From RI-242 sp038246255 (GTDB lineage: Bacteria; Planctomycetota; UBA1135; GCA-002686595): a stretch of DNA of 64,000 nt. Shown here one piece after another: positions 8,728-18,539 of the stretch; the first letter of the stretch is position 1, and each line of letters starts with the position of its first letter. Where the stretch lies: NCBI GenBank assembly GCA_038246255.1, contig JBBRWC010000007.1, forward strand, positions 3,449-67,448, in the 5' to 3' direction. Under the pieces are notes generated by a model, which saw only the letters and a program-made list of their open reading frames with translations, ran no database searches and was not told the origin of the DNA. The position numbers were made by a program, and so were the translations under genes.

Positions 8728-9792
8728 TCAGGGCAGCCAGATCTCGCGGCGCGCACCGGGTTCGACCTCGATGCGGCGGGGCGCGCTGAGCATTCCGTCG
8801 TGCTCCAGCCAAACCAGCCATGGCCCCGCGGCGAGCGGCCCGAGCGCGGCGCGGCCTTCCTCGGGCAGCAGGAGGTCGACGCCGCCCGCGGGCCGCCCCG
8901 CGGGTCCCGCGCCCGCCGCCAGCCACGCCTCCGCGGGTCCGTCGAGGGGGGTCGCGTGGACGATTCGACCCCGCGCCGCGTCACCCGTTCCGACAACGTC
9001 GAGGTATCCGCGACCGTTCACGAGCAGCGCGAGGTGGGGTGGACGGTCGCTCGCGAACGCATTCGGTTCAAGCCGACCGCTCGCGAACCACAATCCGTCG
9101 GGACTGGTGAGGGCGATCCGCCATGCGGTGACGTCCGTGTCGGCGCCAAGGGGCGGAAACTCGACGCGCGCGGGGTTGGCGGGGATAAATCGGCCGCGGG
9201 CGCGGTGGTCCGCCCAACCGCTGCCGTGTTCGGCAAAGGCTTCGACCAGCCACCCGTCCCGGGGCAGCTCCGCCGGACCGTTCAGTTCGAGCGTCGCGCT
9301 CGGCCCGCCCCATTCCCCGCCTGGGGGGCCGTCGCCCGGCGCGACGCCCTCTGCGTTTCCCGGCCCGGTGCTTTGGCTGTCGGCGCTCGCGTCGGACGGT
9401 CCCCGCGGAACGAGTGTGAACTCGATTTCGGCGGGGGAGTCCTCGGGAACACGCACGCTCCGCGGACGGGCTTCCCAGGCCGATCCGGGCTCGACGTAAA
9501 CCTGCCACGCACCCTGGGCCGGGCCCGACGCACCTTCGAACACAAATCGGCCGTCGGCGCTGCTCGTCGTGCGCGCGACGGTCCTGACGCCGCGGCGCAG
9601 GCGCAGGTCAATGCCAGCTAGCGCGCCGCCATCGGTGCTCCGCACTGCGCCCTCAATGCGGGGGGCATTCCGGGGGGCTCCCACGGACGCTTCCGCGGAG
9701 CGCTCCGCAGCCTCCACCCGGTCCCGGCCGCACGCCACGAGAAGGAAAGTGCTGAGCGCCAGTGCCAGGCGAAGGGGGTGCGCGGCGAGCAT
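8728..9792 (-). CDS. lipoprotein with carboxypeptidase-regulatory-like domain
   Basis: 354 residues. The N-terminus has a lipoprotein signal: a basic start, a hydrophobic core LALALSTFLLVAC and a lipobox with Cys at residue 21. Residues ~45-130 resemble a CarboxypepD_reg/beta-sandwich repeat (IEGAVRSTDGGALAGIDLRLRRG, then TTSSADGRFVFEG). The remainder is rich in Pro, Gly, Ala and beta-strand-like segments with two more similar sandwiches (RGRIVHATPLDGPAEAWL). No catalytic residues are evident, and no substrate can be proposed. It is probably a cell-envelope structural or adhesion-type lipoprotein. It is divergent from mutM, with 106 bases between. Confidence 0.7.
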   Translation of the reverse strand: MLAAHPLRLALALSTFLLVACGRDRVEAAERSAEASVGAPRNAPRIEGAVRSTDGGALAGIDLRLRRGVRTVARTTSSADGRFVFEGASGPAQGAWQVYVEPGSAWEARPRSVRVPEDSPAEIEFTLVPRGPSDASADSQSTGPGNAEGVAPGDGPPGGEWGGPSATLELNGPAELPRDGWLVEAFAEHGSGWADHRARGRFIPANPARVEFPPLGADTDVTAWRIALTSPDGLWFASGRLEPNAFASDRPPHLALLVNGRGYLDVVGTGDAARGRIVHATPLDGPAEAWLAAGAGPAGRPAGGVDLLLPEEGRAALGPLAAGPWLVWLEHDGMLSAPRRIEVEPGARREIWLP

Positions 9793-9898
9793 GGCGGGTC
9801 CATTCTACCCCCGCGGGCGCGCTTGCTTGGGTTGCGCACCGCAGCCGACGGCGAGGGGGGACTGGATCGCGGGGCCCGCCGGGGGCTACACAGACGCC

Positions 9899-10738
9899 GT
9901 GCCCGAGCTGCCCGAAGTGGAAACCGTCGCCCGTCTGCTGCGGCCCGATGTCGTCGGGCGGACGATCACCGGCGCGCGCGTGGGCTGGCGGCCGACCGTC
10001 GGGGGCAGCACGGGTTTTGCGAAGTCGGTGGTCGGTCGACGCATCGCGGTTCTGTGGCGCCGCGCGAAATATTTGGTATTCGAGCTGGAGCACAAGGCCG
10101 TACCCGACGGCTGCCTCGTCGCCCACCTGCGCATGACCGGGCGGATGCACGTCGAACCCGCGGATTTGGATGCGGGGCCCTGGTGCCGCGTGGCGCTCGC
10201 TCTTGACGACGGCCGCGAGCTGCGATTTGTCGACCCGCGCAAGTTTGGCCGCGTGCTGCGCGCGCGTGTGCCCGCGGACGTGTTCGGCGACCTCGGTCCG
10301 GAGCCCCTTGAGGACGGTTTCGACCCAGACGGTTTTTTTGCTGCGCTCGCGGAGCGCCGCCGTCACCTGAAGCCGCTGCTCCTCGACCAAACGTTCGTGG
10401 CGGGGCTGGGCAACATCTACGTCGACGAAAGCCTTTTCCAAGCGCGGCTCCACCCATTGACCCCGTCCGATCGGGTGCCGCGCGCAAAAGCAGTCACCCT
10501 GCACGGCGCAATCCGTTCGACCCTGCGCGCGGCGATCGAACGCGAAGGGTCGAGCTTCGACACGTTCTACCGCACCCCGGGTGGGCAACCGGGCTCCTAC
10601 CAAGACCAGTTCCTCGTCTACGGCCGCCAGGGCAAACCCTGTCCACGGTGCGGCGGCGCGATCCGGCGTATGGTTGTGGGGCAGCGCGGCACGCACCTTT
10701 GCCCCCGTTGCCAACCCAAACCGCGTTCGCGGGCCTGA
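9899..10738 (+). CDS. mutM: formamidopyrimidine-DNA glycosylase
   Basis: 279 residues. The start is the GTG at 9899, because the mature enzyme must begin PELPEVE, the catalytic proline being residue 2. The open frame extends about 330 bases upstream, but that part is not Fpg. Motifs: PELPEVETVARLL at the N-terminus, HLRMTGRMHV, FVDPRKFGRVL, GLGNIYVDESLFQARLHP (helix-two-turn-helix), and a C-terminal zinc finger CPRCGGAIRRMVVGQRGTH-LCPRC with four cysteines. It excises 8-oxoguanine and Fapy lesions and has beta/delta-lyase activity in base excision repair. The finger has QRGTH where many orthologues have GRSTH, still keeping the DNA-contacting Arg. Confidence 0.95.
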   Translation: MPELPEVETVARLLRPDVVGRTITGARVGWRPTVGGSTGFAKSVVGRRIAVLWRRAKYLVFELEHKAVPDGCLVAHLRMTGRMHVEPADLDAGPWCRVALALDDGRELRFVDPRKFGRVLRARVPADVFGDLGPEPLEDGFDPDGFFAALAERRRHLKPLLLDQTFVAGLGNIYVDESLFQARLHPLTPSDRVPRAKAVTLHGAIRSTLRAAIEREGSSFDTFYRTPGGQPGSYQDQFLVYGRQGKPCPRCGGAIRRMVVGQRGTHLCPRCQPKPRSRA

Positions 10739-10742
10739 ATCG

Positions 10743-10847
10743 ATGGACGCGCGCTCCAACAGCCCCACGATCTCCGCCACCGAATCCGATTGGAGCCGCG
10801 AGCGCCCCGGTTGCCTGTGGGATCCCGCGCGCGAACCCAACGCCTGA
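10743..10847 (+). CDS. possible 34-residue small protein
   Basis: ATG at 10743 lies 4 bases after the mutM stop and the frame ends at 10847, 54 bases before the HIT gene. Codon third positions are about 85% G or C, similar to the neighbouring genes. No Shine-Dalgarno-like motif precedes it, there is no signal peptide or membrane segment, and I recognise no family. The product is hydrophilic with two tryptophans (YSDW-like SDWSRERPG and LWDPAR). It may equally be a chance frame in a GC-rich spacer. Confidence 0.25.
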   Translation: MDARSNSPTISATESDWSRERPGCLWDPAREPNA

Positions 10848-10901
10848 TAGGACGGGGGCTTTGCCCGCCCGCCCCGCCGTCGTCATGCTGGGGGGCGAGC
10901 C

Positions 10902-11285
10902 ATGGGAACCGTCTTCGACAGAATCCTCTCCGGCGAGCTGCCCTGCCACCGCGTGTACGAGGACGACGACCACCTCGCATTCCTCGACGTGGCGCCACGC
11001 TGCACCGGCCACACCCTTGTAATCCCCAAGCGGGCGCACGACTACGTGTTCAGCCTTCCGCCCGAGCGCTACATCGCCCTGTGGAACGCCGCGGCGACGG
11101 TGGCCGACAAGTTGACGCGCGTCCTGGGCGCGACGCGTGTGTGTATCGCCGTCCACGGCTGGGAAGTCCGCCACGTCCATGTGCACCTCTTCCCGACGAA
11201 GACGGGCCACGACGTGCCGTTCCCGCCCGTCGACCCCGCCGCCAAAGCTGCGTTGTCCACGACCGCCCAACTCCTGCGTCCCTGA
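10902..11285 (+). CDS. HIT family nucleotide-binding protein
   Basis: 127 residues, ATG at 10902 preceded by a purine-rich GGGGGGCGAG. The HIT signature HVHVHLFP near residue 92 carries the H-x-H-x-H catalytic triad, and the N-terminal FDRILSGELPCHRVYEDDDHLAFLDV and TLVIPKRAHDYVF segments match HINT-type proteins. Members hydrolyse adenosine phosphoramidates or related nucleotides in the cytoplasm; the physiological substrate is uncertain. It ends 13 bases before the efp GTG start, so the two genes are probably cotranscribed. Confidence 0.92.
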   Translation: MGTVFDRILSGELPCHRVYEDDDHLAFLDVAPRCTGHTLVIPKRAHDYVFSLPPERYIALWNAAATVADKLTRVLGATRVCIAVHGWEVRHVHVHLFPTKTGHDVPFPPVDPAAKAALSTTAQLLRP

Positions 11286-11298
11286 AATCCGTGCACCC

Positions 11299-11868
11299 GT
11301 GATCGAAGTCAACGAGTTCAAGAAGGGCCTTTGCATCGTCTACAAGGACGCGCCGTACCTGATCGTCGATGTGACCTTCTCCACGCCGACAGCGCGTGGG
11401 GGCAACACCATCGCGAAGACGAAGCTGCGCCACCTTGAAAACGGCCAACTCATCAACGAGTCGATCCGCACGGGCGGCAAGTACGAAGTGGTGGACCTCG
11501 AACAACGCCCGATTTCGTACCTCTACTCGGACGGCTCGCGCTGGCACTTCATGGACCAGGAGTCCTTTGAGCAGTTCGACATGGGCGCCGAGGAACTGGG
11601 CCAGGCCACCGGATACCTGATCGACGGCATCACTGGGATGCGTGCGATGGTCGTGCAGGGCAAGATTGTCGACGTCGTCCTGCCGCACACCGTCGACCTG
11701 CTGGTCACCGAAGCGGACCCCCACGTGCCCGGTGGGAGCGCGCGCGCGCAGATGAAGTGGGCCAAGGTCGAAACCGGCGTCGAGGTTCAAGTTCCGTCTT
11801 ACGTGGAAGCGGGCGAGCGCATCCGGATCGACACCCGCGACGGCCATTTCGTGGAACGGGCTAAGTAG
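11299..11868 (+). CDS. efp: elongation factor P family protein with a YeiP/EfpL-like loop
   Basis: 189 residues. I use the GTG at 11299 (IEVNEFKKGLCIVY follows); the open frame extends upstream into the HIT gene without similarity. Three beta-barrel domains: KOW-like N domain (1-65), central OB domain with YLYSDGSRWHFMDQESFEQ (near 80) and the C domain with VQVPSYVEAGERIRIDTRDG. EF-P binds ribosomes stalled at polyproline and restores peptide-bond formation. The tip loop, where E. coli EF-P has PGKG with the lysylated Lys34, reads PTARGGN here. Aligned from the conserved KLR block, Arg falls at position 33 and Gly at 34, which is the YeiP/EfpL pattern, not the EF-P or EarP one. No EpmAB, EarP or YmfI-type modifier is nearby. 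The stop is TAG. Confidence 0.9.
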   Translation: MIEVNEFKKGLCIVYKDAPYLIVDVTFSTPTARGGNTIAKTKLRHLENGQLINESIRTGGKYEVVDLEQRPISYLYSDGSRWHFMDQESFEQFDMGAEELGQATGYLIDGITGMRAMVVQGKIVDVVLPHTVDLLVTEADPHVPGGSARAQMKWAKVETGVEVQVPSYVEAGERIRIDTRDGHFVERAK

Positions 11869-11958
11869 GCCCCGACGCGGACCGCAAGCGCATGGGAAGG
11901 CTCATCCCGAGCGGTTTCTAGCGCCGCCTCGTCGCGGGTCCTCTTCCTTCTCAGCGCT

Positions 11959-12842
11959 TCATGGCAGAGGCACCCCGACGCGCTGTGCAAGCGTGCGCGC
12001 GAGCTGTTCAAAATCGTTGTAACAGTCCCGAACAGCTTGACCGTGGGCGCCGATCGCGCCATCGGCGGCCCGTAACAAAAACATCGGTTTGCGTGCGTCC
12101 TGGGCGAGGGGCATCAAACTGCGGTAGTGCTTGAGGGCGGCGAGGCAATACGGGTCGGTCGCGATGGTCGCGGCTTGCGGCGCTTAATCCATCACATCCT
12201 CGCGGAAGGCGTCGGGGATGCGCGTCATCCAGCGGTCATACGCCTTGACAGGCCGATCCCATCGGATGGCGTGCTGCATGAGCACGTAGCCAACCGCGCG
12301 CATGTCGCCCGCGGGCAAGTCGAGTTCAGGGGTCTGGTTCTTGGCCTTGCGCTCTTCCCATTCGCCGCGCCAGCGCCGCAGGGTCGGTCCCAGGTTGCTC
12401 AAACCCTGCAGCGAGTAGAGGTCGGGCGCAAGCGGTACCGCCACATGGGAGGCCGCGACGAGAGCCGTCCGATTGAGCGCGCCGAGGTTCGGCTCGACGT
12501 CGATCAACACAAGGCGGGCGCCGCGCGCGTCGGCAGCGAGTCGGAGGATGCGCCAGAGTGCCGAGATGACCCGGAAGGCTCGGGGCTTGCGATCGAGGCA
12601 GTCGGGCCATTGGCTCGAAAGCTCGTCTTCCGCCAGGGATAGCCGCAGGTCTCCCGACCGTCGTCGCCCCACAGGGTTTCGAGCCGATTGTCGTCGAGGC
12701 ACATCGACGTCAGGTTGGCCTGCGGGTCGAGGTCTGCCGCCAGCACCGGGAGGCCGAGCTCGGCATACATCCAAGCAAGGTGATAGACCAGCGAAGTCTT
12801 GCCCACTCCGCCCTTGTTGTTGAAGAACGCGAGGCTGATCAC
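11959..12842 (-). pseudogene. broken ParA-family ATPase gene
   Basis: Read leftward from a GTG at 12842, the protein begins ISLAFFNNKGGVGKTSLVYH, a deviant Walker A typical of ParA/MinD, and continues with LAADLDPQANLTSMCLDD. At about 12655 the reading jumps frame straight into GDLRLSLAEDELSSQWPD; a stretch of roughly 30-40 residues normally between these blocks is missing. The second frame keeps VLIDVEPNLGALNR and the downstream ParA-like core to a TAA at 12184-12186. In the same frame beyond this stop, the family C-terminus resumes (PYCLAALKHYRSLMP, then ADGAIGAHGQAV) and ends at 11959. So there is an internal deletion with frameshift plus a nonsense codon. The start overlaps the preceding broken gene as GTGA, showing the pair was once coupled. 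Confidence 0.85.
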
Positions 12843-13791
12843 GGCGCGCACCTCAAAGTGACGAGCACGTGCGACGGCGAGACGGTGAACTCGGGCGGCG
12901 GGTTTCCGTTTTCGGCCATTCTCGCGCGCGTGATCGCGATGCCGGCACCGAACTTCTGCACCAAGCCGAGGACTCGCATTGCCTCGGCGATGCTTCTCGT
13001 CGAGCATTCGGGCGATCTCGAGCAGTGGGCCGTCGATTCGCTGTTCGTCGAGGATGGGCTCGGCGAGCGAAGTCCCCTGAATGCGCAGGAACTGCACATA
13101 GGCGCCTTCAAGGAAGCCGCGCGGCTCCCGCGCCGGCACGAGCACTCCCACTACTGTAGGGACGGGCGAATCCACAGAACTGACCAGCTTTAGAGCGGCT
13201 AAGCGTTCTTCTTGGGTACGCACGTTCGCGGCGAGCACGTCCGGCGCGACGGCTGCCGGCAAATATTCGCGTTCAAAGCGCTGCAGGTCGAGATCGGCGA
13301 TTGTGGGCCCCCTGCACGGGCTGGATGTCGAAGGGACGAGCGCGATAGCGGCGGCGCTCATTGAGGATGCGCTCGTCCTGGACCGTTGCGAGGCTGCGGC
13401 GTGGTCCGACGCGCACCCAGGTCCTTCCTTTGTAGCGCACGGGCGGCGCATCGGAAGGCGCCACGGTGATGACGGCCAACTCCATGCCCCTGATCTCCCG
13501 GCGCTCCACCGAAAGGGTCGGAGGAGGCACGATGTTCCCGTCCGTCTTGATGTCCGACAGCGTCAGCAGGAGCTCGTCGGTCACTGTGAGTCCTGCCGAG
13601 GCTCCGTCGTCGCGCACACCGATGAAGACGACACCCGGCGCACCGTGGCCGAGAAGGTCGTTCGCAAAGGCGCAGACCGCTTCACGCACGGTATTCGCGG
13701 CGTCGCCCTTGAACGACTCCTTGCGCTCGACCCGATCCGATTCGGGCTCGACGAGCAGTGCTTCGAGCTCGTGTTCCGTGAACTTGTTCAT
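12839..13791 (-). pseudogene. broken AlbA_2 (Schlafen AlbA_2-like) ATP-binding protein gene
   Basis: The ATG at 13791 opens an AlbA_2 domain: VERKESFKGDAANTVREAVC, AFANDLLGHGAPGVVFIGVRDDG and YKGRTWVRVGPRRSLAT. Near 13306 a single extra base in a GGGGGCCC run shifts the frame, and similarity continues in the next frame (IADLDLQRFEREYLPAAVAP, VGVLVPAREPRGFLEGAYVQ, LLEIARMLDE). Near 13000 a second shift joins this directly to the family tail AEAMRVLGLVQKFGAGIAI and GNPPPEF. About 90 residues of the central domain are missing there. The two disruptions include a real deletion, so this is not merely a base-calling error. It ends at 12839, overlapping the ParA-like start. Confidence 0.85.
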
Positions 13792-13840
13792 CGGGGCGCC
13801 TACGAGCGGCCCAGCGGCCCAGCGGCTCCCGGCGACCGTC

Positions 13841-14013
13841 GTTTACGCCTGCCACGCCGAAACCTGGCCCCCGCTGGAAGGGGCGGCGCAGGTAATGGGT
13901 GCGGCGACCTTGGTCGTTCAGGAACTCGACGGTGGCGAGGATGAAGTCGTCGAGTTTGTTGAGGGAGCAGAGGATCTCGTTGCGCGCGGTGGCAATGGGA
14001 GCCGCGCCAGCAA
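13841..14013 (-). pseudogene. remnant of the C-terminus of a DUF3883-domain protein
   Basis: On the minus strand one frame between 14013 and 13841 reads AGAAPIATARNEILCSLNK, then DDFILATVEFL and HYLRRPFQRGPGFGVAGVN. This matches, from memory, the conserved tail of DUF3883 proteins (a VTVTRNEILYSLNKPDDFIL-like block followed by VHYVRRPF). DUF3883 occurs at the C-terminus of large helicase-type or nuclease-associated proteins found in defence islands. No start codon, upstream domain or continuing frame is visible, so only the tail remains, squeezed between the hypothetical gene at 14039-14530 and the AlbA_2 remnant. Confidence 0.65.
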
Positions 14014-14038
14014 GCGGCCAGTTGGGGCCGCGTTGGGG

Positions 14039-14530
14039 TCACGCCGCTGGCGCCAGGCCCGAGCGTTTGCGCCACAGGGGCTCGAACTCGGCCACCTCGG
14101 GCCAGGTTTGCACGCACATGCACAGGTACCACGTGACGTGTGCGGGTGTGTACTTCTGGTCGAGCTCTTCGACGGCGGCCGGGATGCGCGCGGCGTCGGG
14201 CACGTTCGCGTGGGTCTCGCCGACGACACCCTCGTCGTGGACGACGCCAGTCGCGTCCAGGAAGTCCGTCACTAGGCCCTTGCTCTGCGACAGGAGGTAG
14301 GTGCCGAGCAGCTCGTAGGCCAGCTCGGCATTGCGCGTCGCAAGGAGAATCTGGCGGCCTTTTTTGGCGCGCTGCAGCATCGGCAGCTTGCGGATCGCCT
14401 GGGGGCGGAACTTCATCGCCTTGGCGACCTCGCCGTCGAGCGGGCCGTACCCCTGGGACGAGAGCGCCTCGTACAGGGCCAAAAACTCGTCGTCGGACAA
14501 AGCCGCCAATTGCTGGAGCGTCGGTTGCAT
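14039..14530 (-). CDS. hypothetical protein next to the decayed island
   Basis: 163 residues from the ATG at 14530; an earlier in-frame start at 14572 is possible. I do not recognise a family. The protein is mostly helical, with LQQLAALSDDEFLALYEALS at the N-terminus, a basic middle (FRPQAIRKLPMLQRAKKGRQ) and an aromatic C-terminal part (HVTWYLCMCVQTWPEVAEF, then PLWRKR). There is no signal peptide or membrane helix. The frame is intact and codon usage looks normal, unlike the wreckage immediately downstream. It may be a survivor of the same accessory island or an unrelated gene at its edge. The downstream neighbour on the same strand is the DUF3883 remnant, 25 bases away. Confidence 0.7.
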   Translation of the reverse strand: MQPTLQQLAALSDDEFLALYEALSSQGYGPLDGEVAKAMKFRPQAIRKLPMLQRAKKGRQILLATRNAELAYELLGTYLLSQSKGLVTDFLDATGVVHDEGVVGETHANVPDAARIPAAVEELDQKYTPAHVTWYLCMCVQTWPEVAEFEPLWRKRSGLAPAA

Positions 14531-14745
14531 GGAGTCGTGTGCCTCGGGGCCGGGGAGTCTACGGCCTCGCACACCCGGTTCCGAGGTCCGAGCTGCGGGT
14601 CGTTCCGGACTTGTCTAATTTCGAACTTGGACTTACAACGTGTGTCGGACGGGCGCGCGGCAAAGGATCCCCCTGGCTCCGGTCGGGGAGGCCGCGCGCC
14701 CGTCCTGTACCCTCCCGCCGTGCACAGCCCCCCTCTGTGGTTCCG

Positions 14746-15558
14746 ATGAGCGGCGTGGTCCCGGTGAGCGGCGTCCCCGTCCCTCTTGCGTCCGACCCCG
14801 CGCCCTGCGGGCCAGCGATGGTGTGGCGCCGCGACCGCAGCTACGCGTTCTGCGCGGCGACGTTCGCCGTCGTGCTGGTCTTGACCAACATCGTCGGCGT
14901 GAAGCTCTTCGAGCTGTTTCCCGAGGGCCGCCCCGCGTGGATGCCGGGAACGGGCCCGCTCACGTTGACCTCCGGGATCATCAGCTACCCGCTCACGTTT
15001 TTGCTGACGGACCTTGTGAGCGAGATCTGGGGGCGCAAGAAGGCCGATTTCATGGTGGTGCTGGGGTTCGTGATGAGCCTCTTGATGCTCGCGCTCGTGC
15101 AGCTCGCAAAAGCGCTCCCGCCGAGCAGCTACTGGACGCTGCCTCAGATGGGCATCGACGCACCGCAAGCGATGCAGCGCGCGTTCGAGATCAGCTTTTT
15201 CTACCCGCAGCTCCTGTTGTTTGCGTCGATGGCCGCGTACCTCGTCGCGCAGCTCATCGACGTGCGGCTCTACCATTTCTTTTGGCGGATCACGCAGGGC
15301 CGCCACATGTGGCTGCGCAACAACGGCTCGACGCTCATCAGCCAGCTCGTCGACACGATCATCGTCAACGGCATCTTCCTGCGTTTCGGCCTGCGCCTTG
15401 AATGGAGCACGATCGCCGAGATCATCGTGGCCGTCTACTTGTGCAAGGTGGTGCTGGCGCTCGCGGACACCCCGCTGATCTACGCGGGCCGCGCGCTCCT
15501 GCGCCGCTTCCTTGCGATCCCCGACCGCGGCGTCGCAATACGCGCACCACTGTCGTAA
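14746..15558 (+). CDS. queuosine precursor transporter family (YhhQ/VUT)
   Basis: 270 residues from the ATG at 14746; an ATG at 14818 would remove a 24-residue Pro/Val-rich leader and gives a more typical start (MVWRRDRSYAF). About six membrane helices. Family features: VVLVLTNIVGVKLFEL in helix 1, GIISYPLTFLLTDLVSEIWG near residue 90 (the VUT signature with conserved Asp and Glu), and STLISQLVDTIIVNGIFL in the later half. The E. coli relative YhhQ imports queuosine precursors (preQ0/preQ1) for tRNA modification. No other queuosine gene is in this window, so the substrate is assigned by family only. Confidence 0.88.
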   Translation: MSGVVPVSGVPVPLASDPAPCGPAMVWRRDRSYAFCAATFAVVLVLTNIVGVKLFELFPEGRPAWMPGTGPLTLTSGIISYPLTFLLTDLVSEIWGRKKADFMVVLGFVMSLLMLALVQLAKALPPSSYWTLPQMGIDAPQAMQRAFEISFFYPQLLLFASMAAYLVAQLIDVRLYHFFWRITQGRHMWLRNNGSTLISQLVDTIIVNGIFLRFGLRLEWSTIAEIIVAVYLCKVVLALADTPLIYAGRALLRRFLAIPDRGVAIRAPLS

Positions 15559-15587
15559 CCCCATCCCCGCTGATGCGAGGCTGCGGC

Positions 15588-15854
15588 CTACCAGTCCCGC
15601 CGCTCGGCGTCTTTGTCCCATCGCAGCGCGCCCTGCTCGTAACCCTCGGCGAGCCTATAAAGCGCCCTGGCGGTGCGGACCGCACAAGATTGGGCATCAA
15701 ACGTCGGCAACTTCGAGAACCTGCCTGCAACAGGTAACGAGATGCCCAAAAAACTCTGACCACCAACGCACTGACGGCGCCGGGCGGGTGCCGTTCGCGC
15801 GATGGTCGGATCCGCGTGTTTCGGCGAGCCGTTCGTCGACGCCGTGCCGCCCAA
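15588..15854 (-). other. possible gene fragment in an otherwise empty 350-base gap
   Basis: The gap between 15559 and 15912 has no convincing gene. One minus-strand frame ends at 15588 with a protein-like stretch (ARALYRLAEGYEQGALRWDK, then DAERRDW), but its upstream part has no coding character. I recognise no family, and it could be the tail of a lost gene or chance. No hairpin, riboswitch-like or tRNA-like structure was seen in this gap before the terminator at 15913. Confidence 0.2.
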
Positions 15855-15912
15855 GACTCGGGCGGCTTTCCGCTACGGGCGCCGGTGAGGTTCTGCCGGC
15901 CGTGAAAATGTG

Positions 15913-15947
15913 AGCGGGCGGCGTGGGGGGTGCCCGCGCCGCCCGCT
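15913..15947 (-). terminator. intrinsic-type terminator after slyD
   Basis: A perfect 10-bp stem (AGCGGGCGGC at 15913-15922 with GCCGCCCGCT at 15938-15947) encloses a 15-base loop, 30 bases beyond the slyD stop. On the minus strand it is followed by a weak T-run (CACATTTTCAC). It likely ends the leftward speA-slyD transcript. Confidence 0.6.
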
Positions 15948-15976
15948 GTTGCGGAAGGGATGACCTTGGGGGGGGG

Positions 15977-16453
15977 TTATTCCTCGTCTTCGTTGTGGCC
16001 CTCGGCCACGTCCAGGACGTCGACCTCGAAGCGCAGGGTTTTGCCGGCGAAGGGGTGGTTGAGGTCGACCGTGACGGCTTCGTCGTCGAGCGCTACGACG
16101 CGCACTTCGACTTCGTCCATGCCCTCGGCGAACTCTTCGCCCTCCTCGGGCTCGAGCTCGAGCGGCAGCCAATCGCCGATTTCGAGCGCGACGTCGGCTG
16201 GCAGGTCGCTGCGCGGGATCGCGTGCAACTCGGCCGGGTCGTACTCCCCGTAGGCGTCTTCGGGCTCAAGGGTCAGGTCGAGGTGCTCACCGCGGCGACG
16301 CCCTTCGAGGGCGGACTCGAGGCCGGGTGCGATTTCGCCCTGCCCGTGGACATAAATGATGGGCTCGGAGGCGTCGCTCTCCTCGAGCAGCGTCCCGTCG
16401 ACGTCGTACACGCGGAAGGCCAGGCTGACGATGCAACCGTCTTGAATCTGCAT
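15977..16453 (-). CDS. slyD: SlyD-like FKBP-type peptidyl-prolyl isomerase
   Basis: 158 residues from the ATG at 16453 (MQIQDGCIVSLAFRV). A GTG at 16471 overlaps the speA stop and would add six residues. The FKBP core is visible (GTLLEESDASEPIIYVHGQG, then IAPGLESALEG), with the IF chaperone insert between about residues 70 and 125 (EDAYGEYDPAELHAIPRSDL), and a closing VDLNHPFAGKTLRFEVDVLD motif. SlyD proteins isomerise prolyl bonds and act as folding chaperones; the E. coli form has a His-rich nickel-binding tail, absent here, where the C-terminus is short and acidic (GHNEDEE). It is coupled to the arginine decarboxylase gene, with which it has no known functional link. Confidence 0.92.
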   Translation of the reverse strand: MQIQDGCIVSLAFRVYDVDGTLLEESDASEPIIYVHGQGEIAPGLESALEGRRRGEHLDLTLEPEDAYGEYDPAELHAIPRSDLPADVALEIGDWLPLELEPEEGEEFAEGMDEVEVRVVALDDEAVTVDLNHPFAGKTLRFEVDVLDVAEGHNEDEE

Positions 16454-16467
16454 AGGGGCATTCCCGC

Positions 16468-18384
<1,917 letters not shown>

Positions 18385-18539
18385 GGGCTCCAGCACTTGT
18401 TGGGGACAGGGCCGACGGGAAGCCGGCCTCGCGGATCGGCCGCGGCGGCCGGCGCGCCGGGGGGCGAAGAGTATCGGGTTCGGCGGCGCCGTTGGGAAGG
18501 ATCTTGCAACGCGGATGGGCACCCGGCGGTCCGCGCGCG

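Noticed and set aside
7361..9499. A 712-codon open frame on the plus strand across aminotransferase, exchanger and lipoprotein genes
   Set aside because: Antisense to three well-supported genes, with Arg/Gln/His-rich low-complexity product and no domain. GC-rich DNA commonly gives such shadows.
15588..15854. A protein-coding gene in the gap before slyD
   Set aside because: Only the last ~30 codons look coding-like. Reported as a possible fragment at low confidence.
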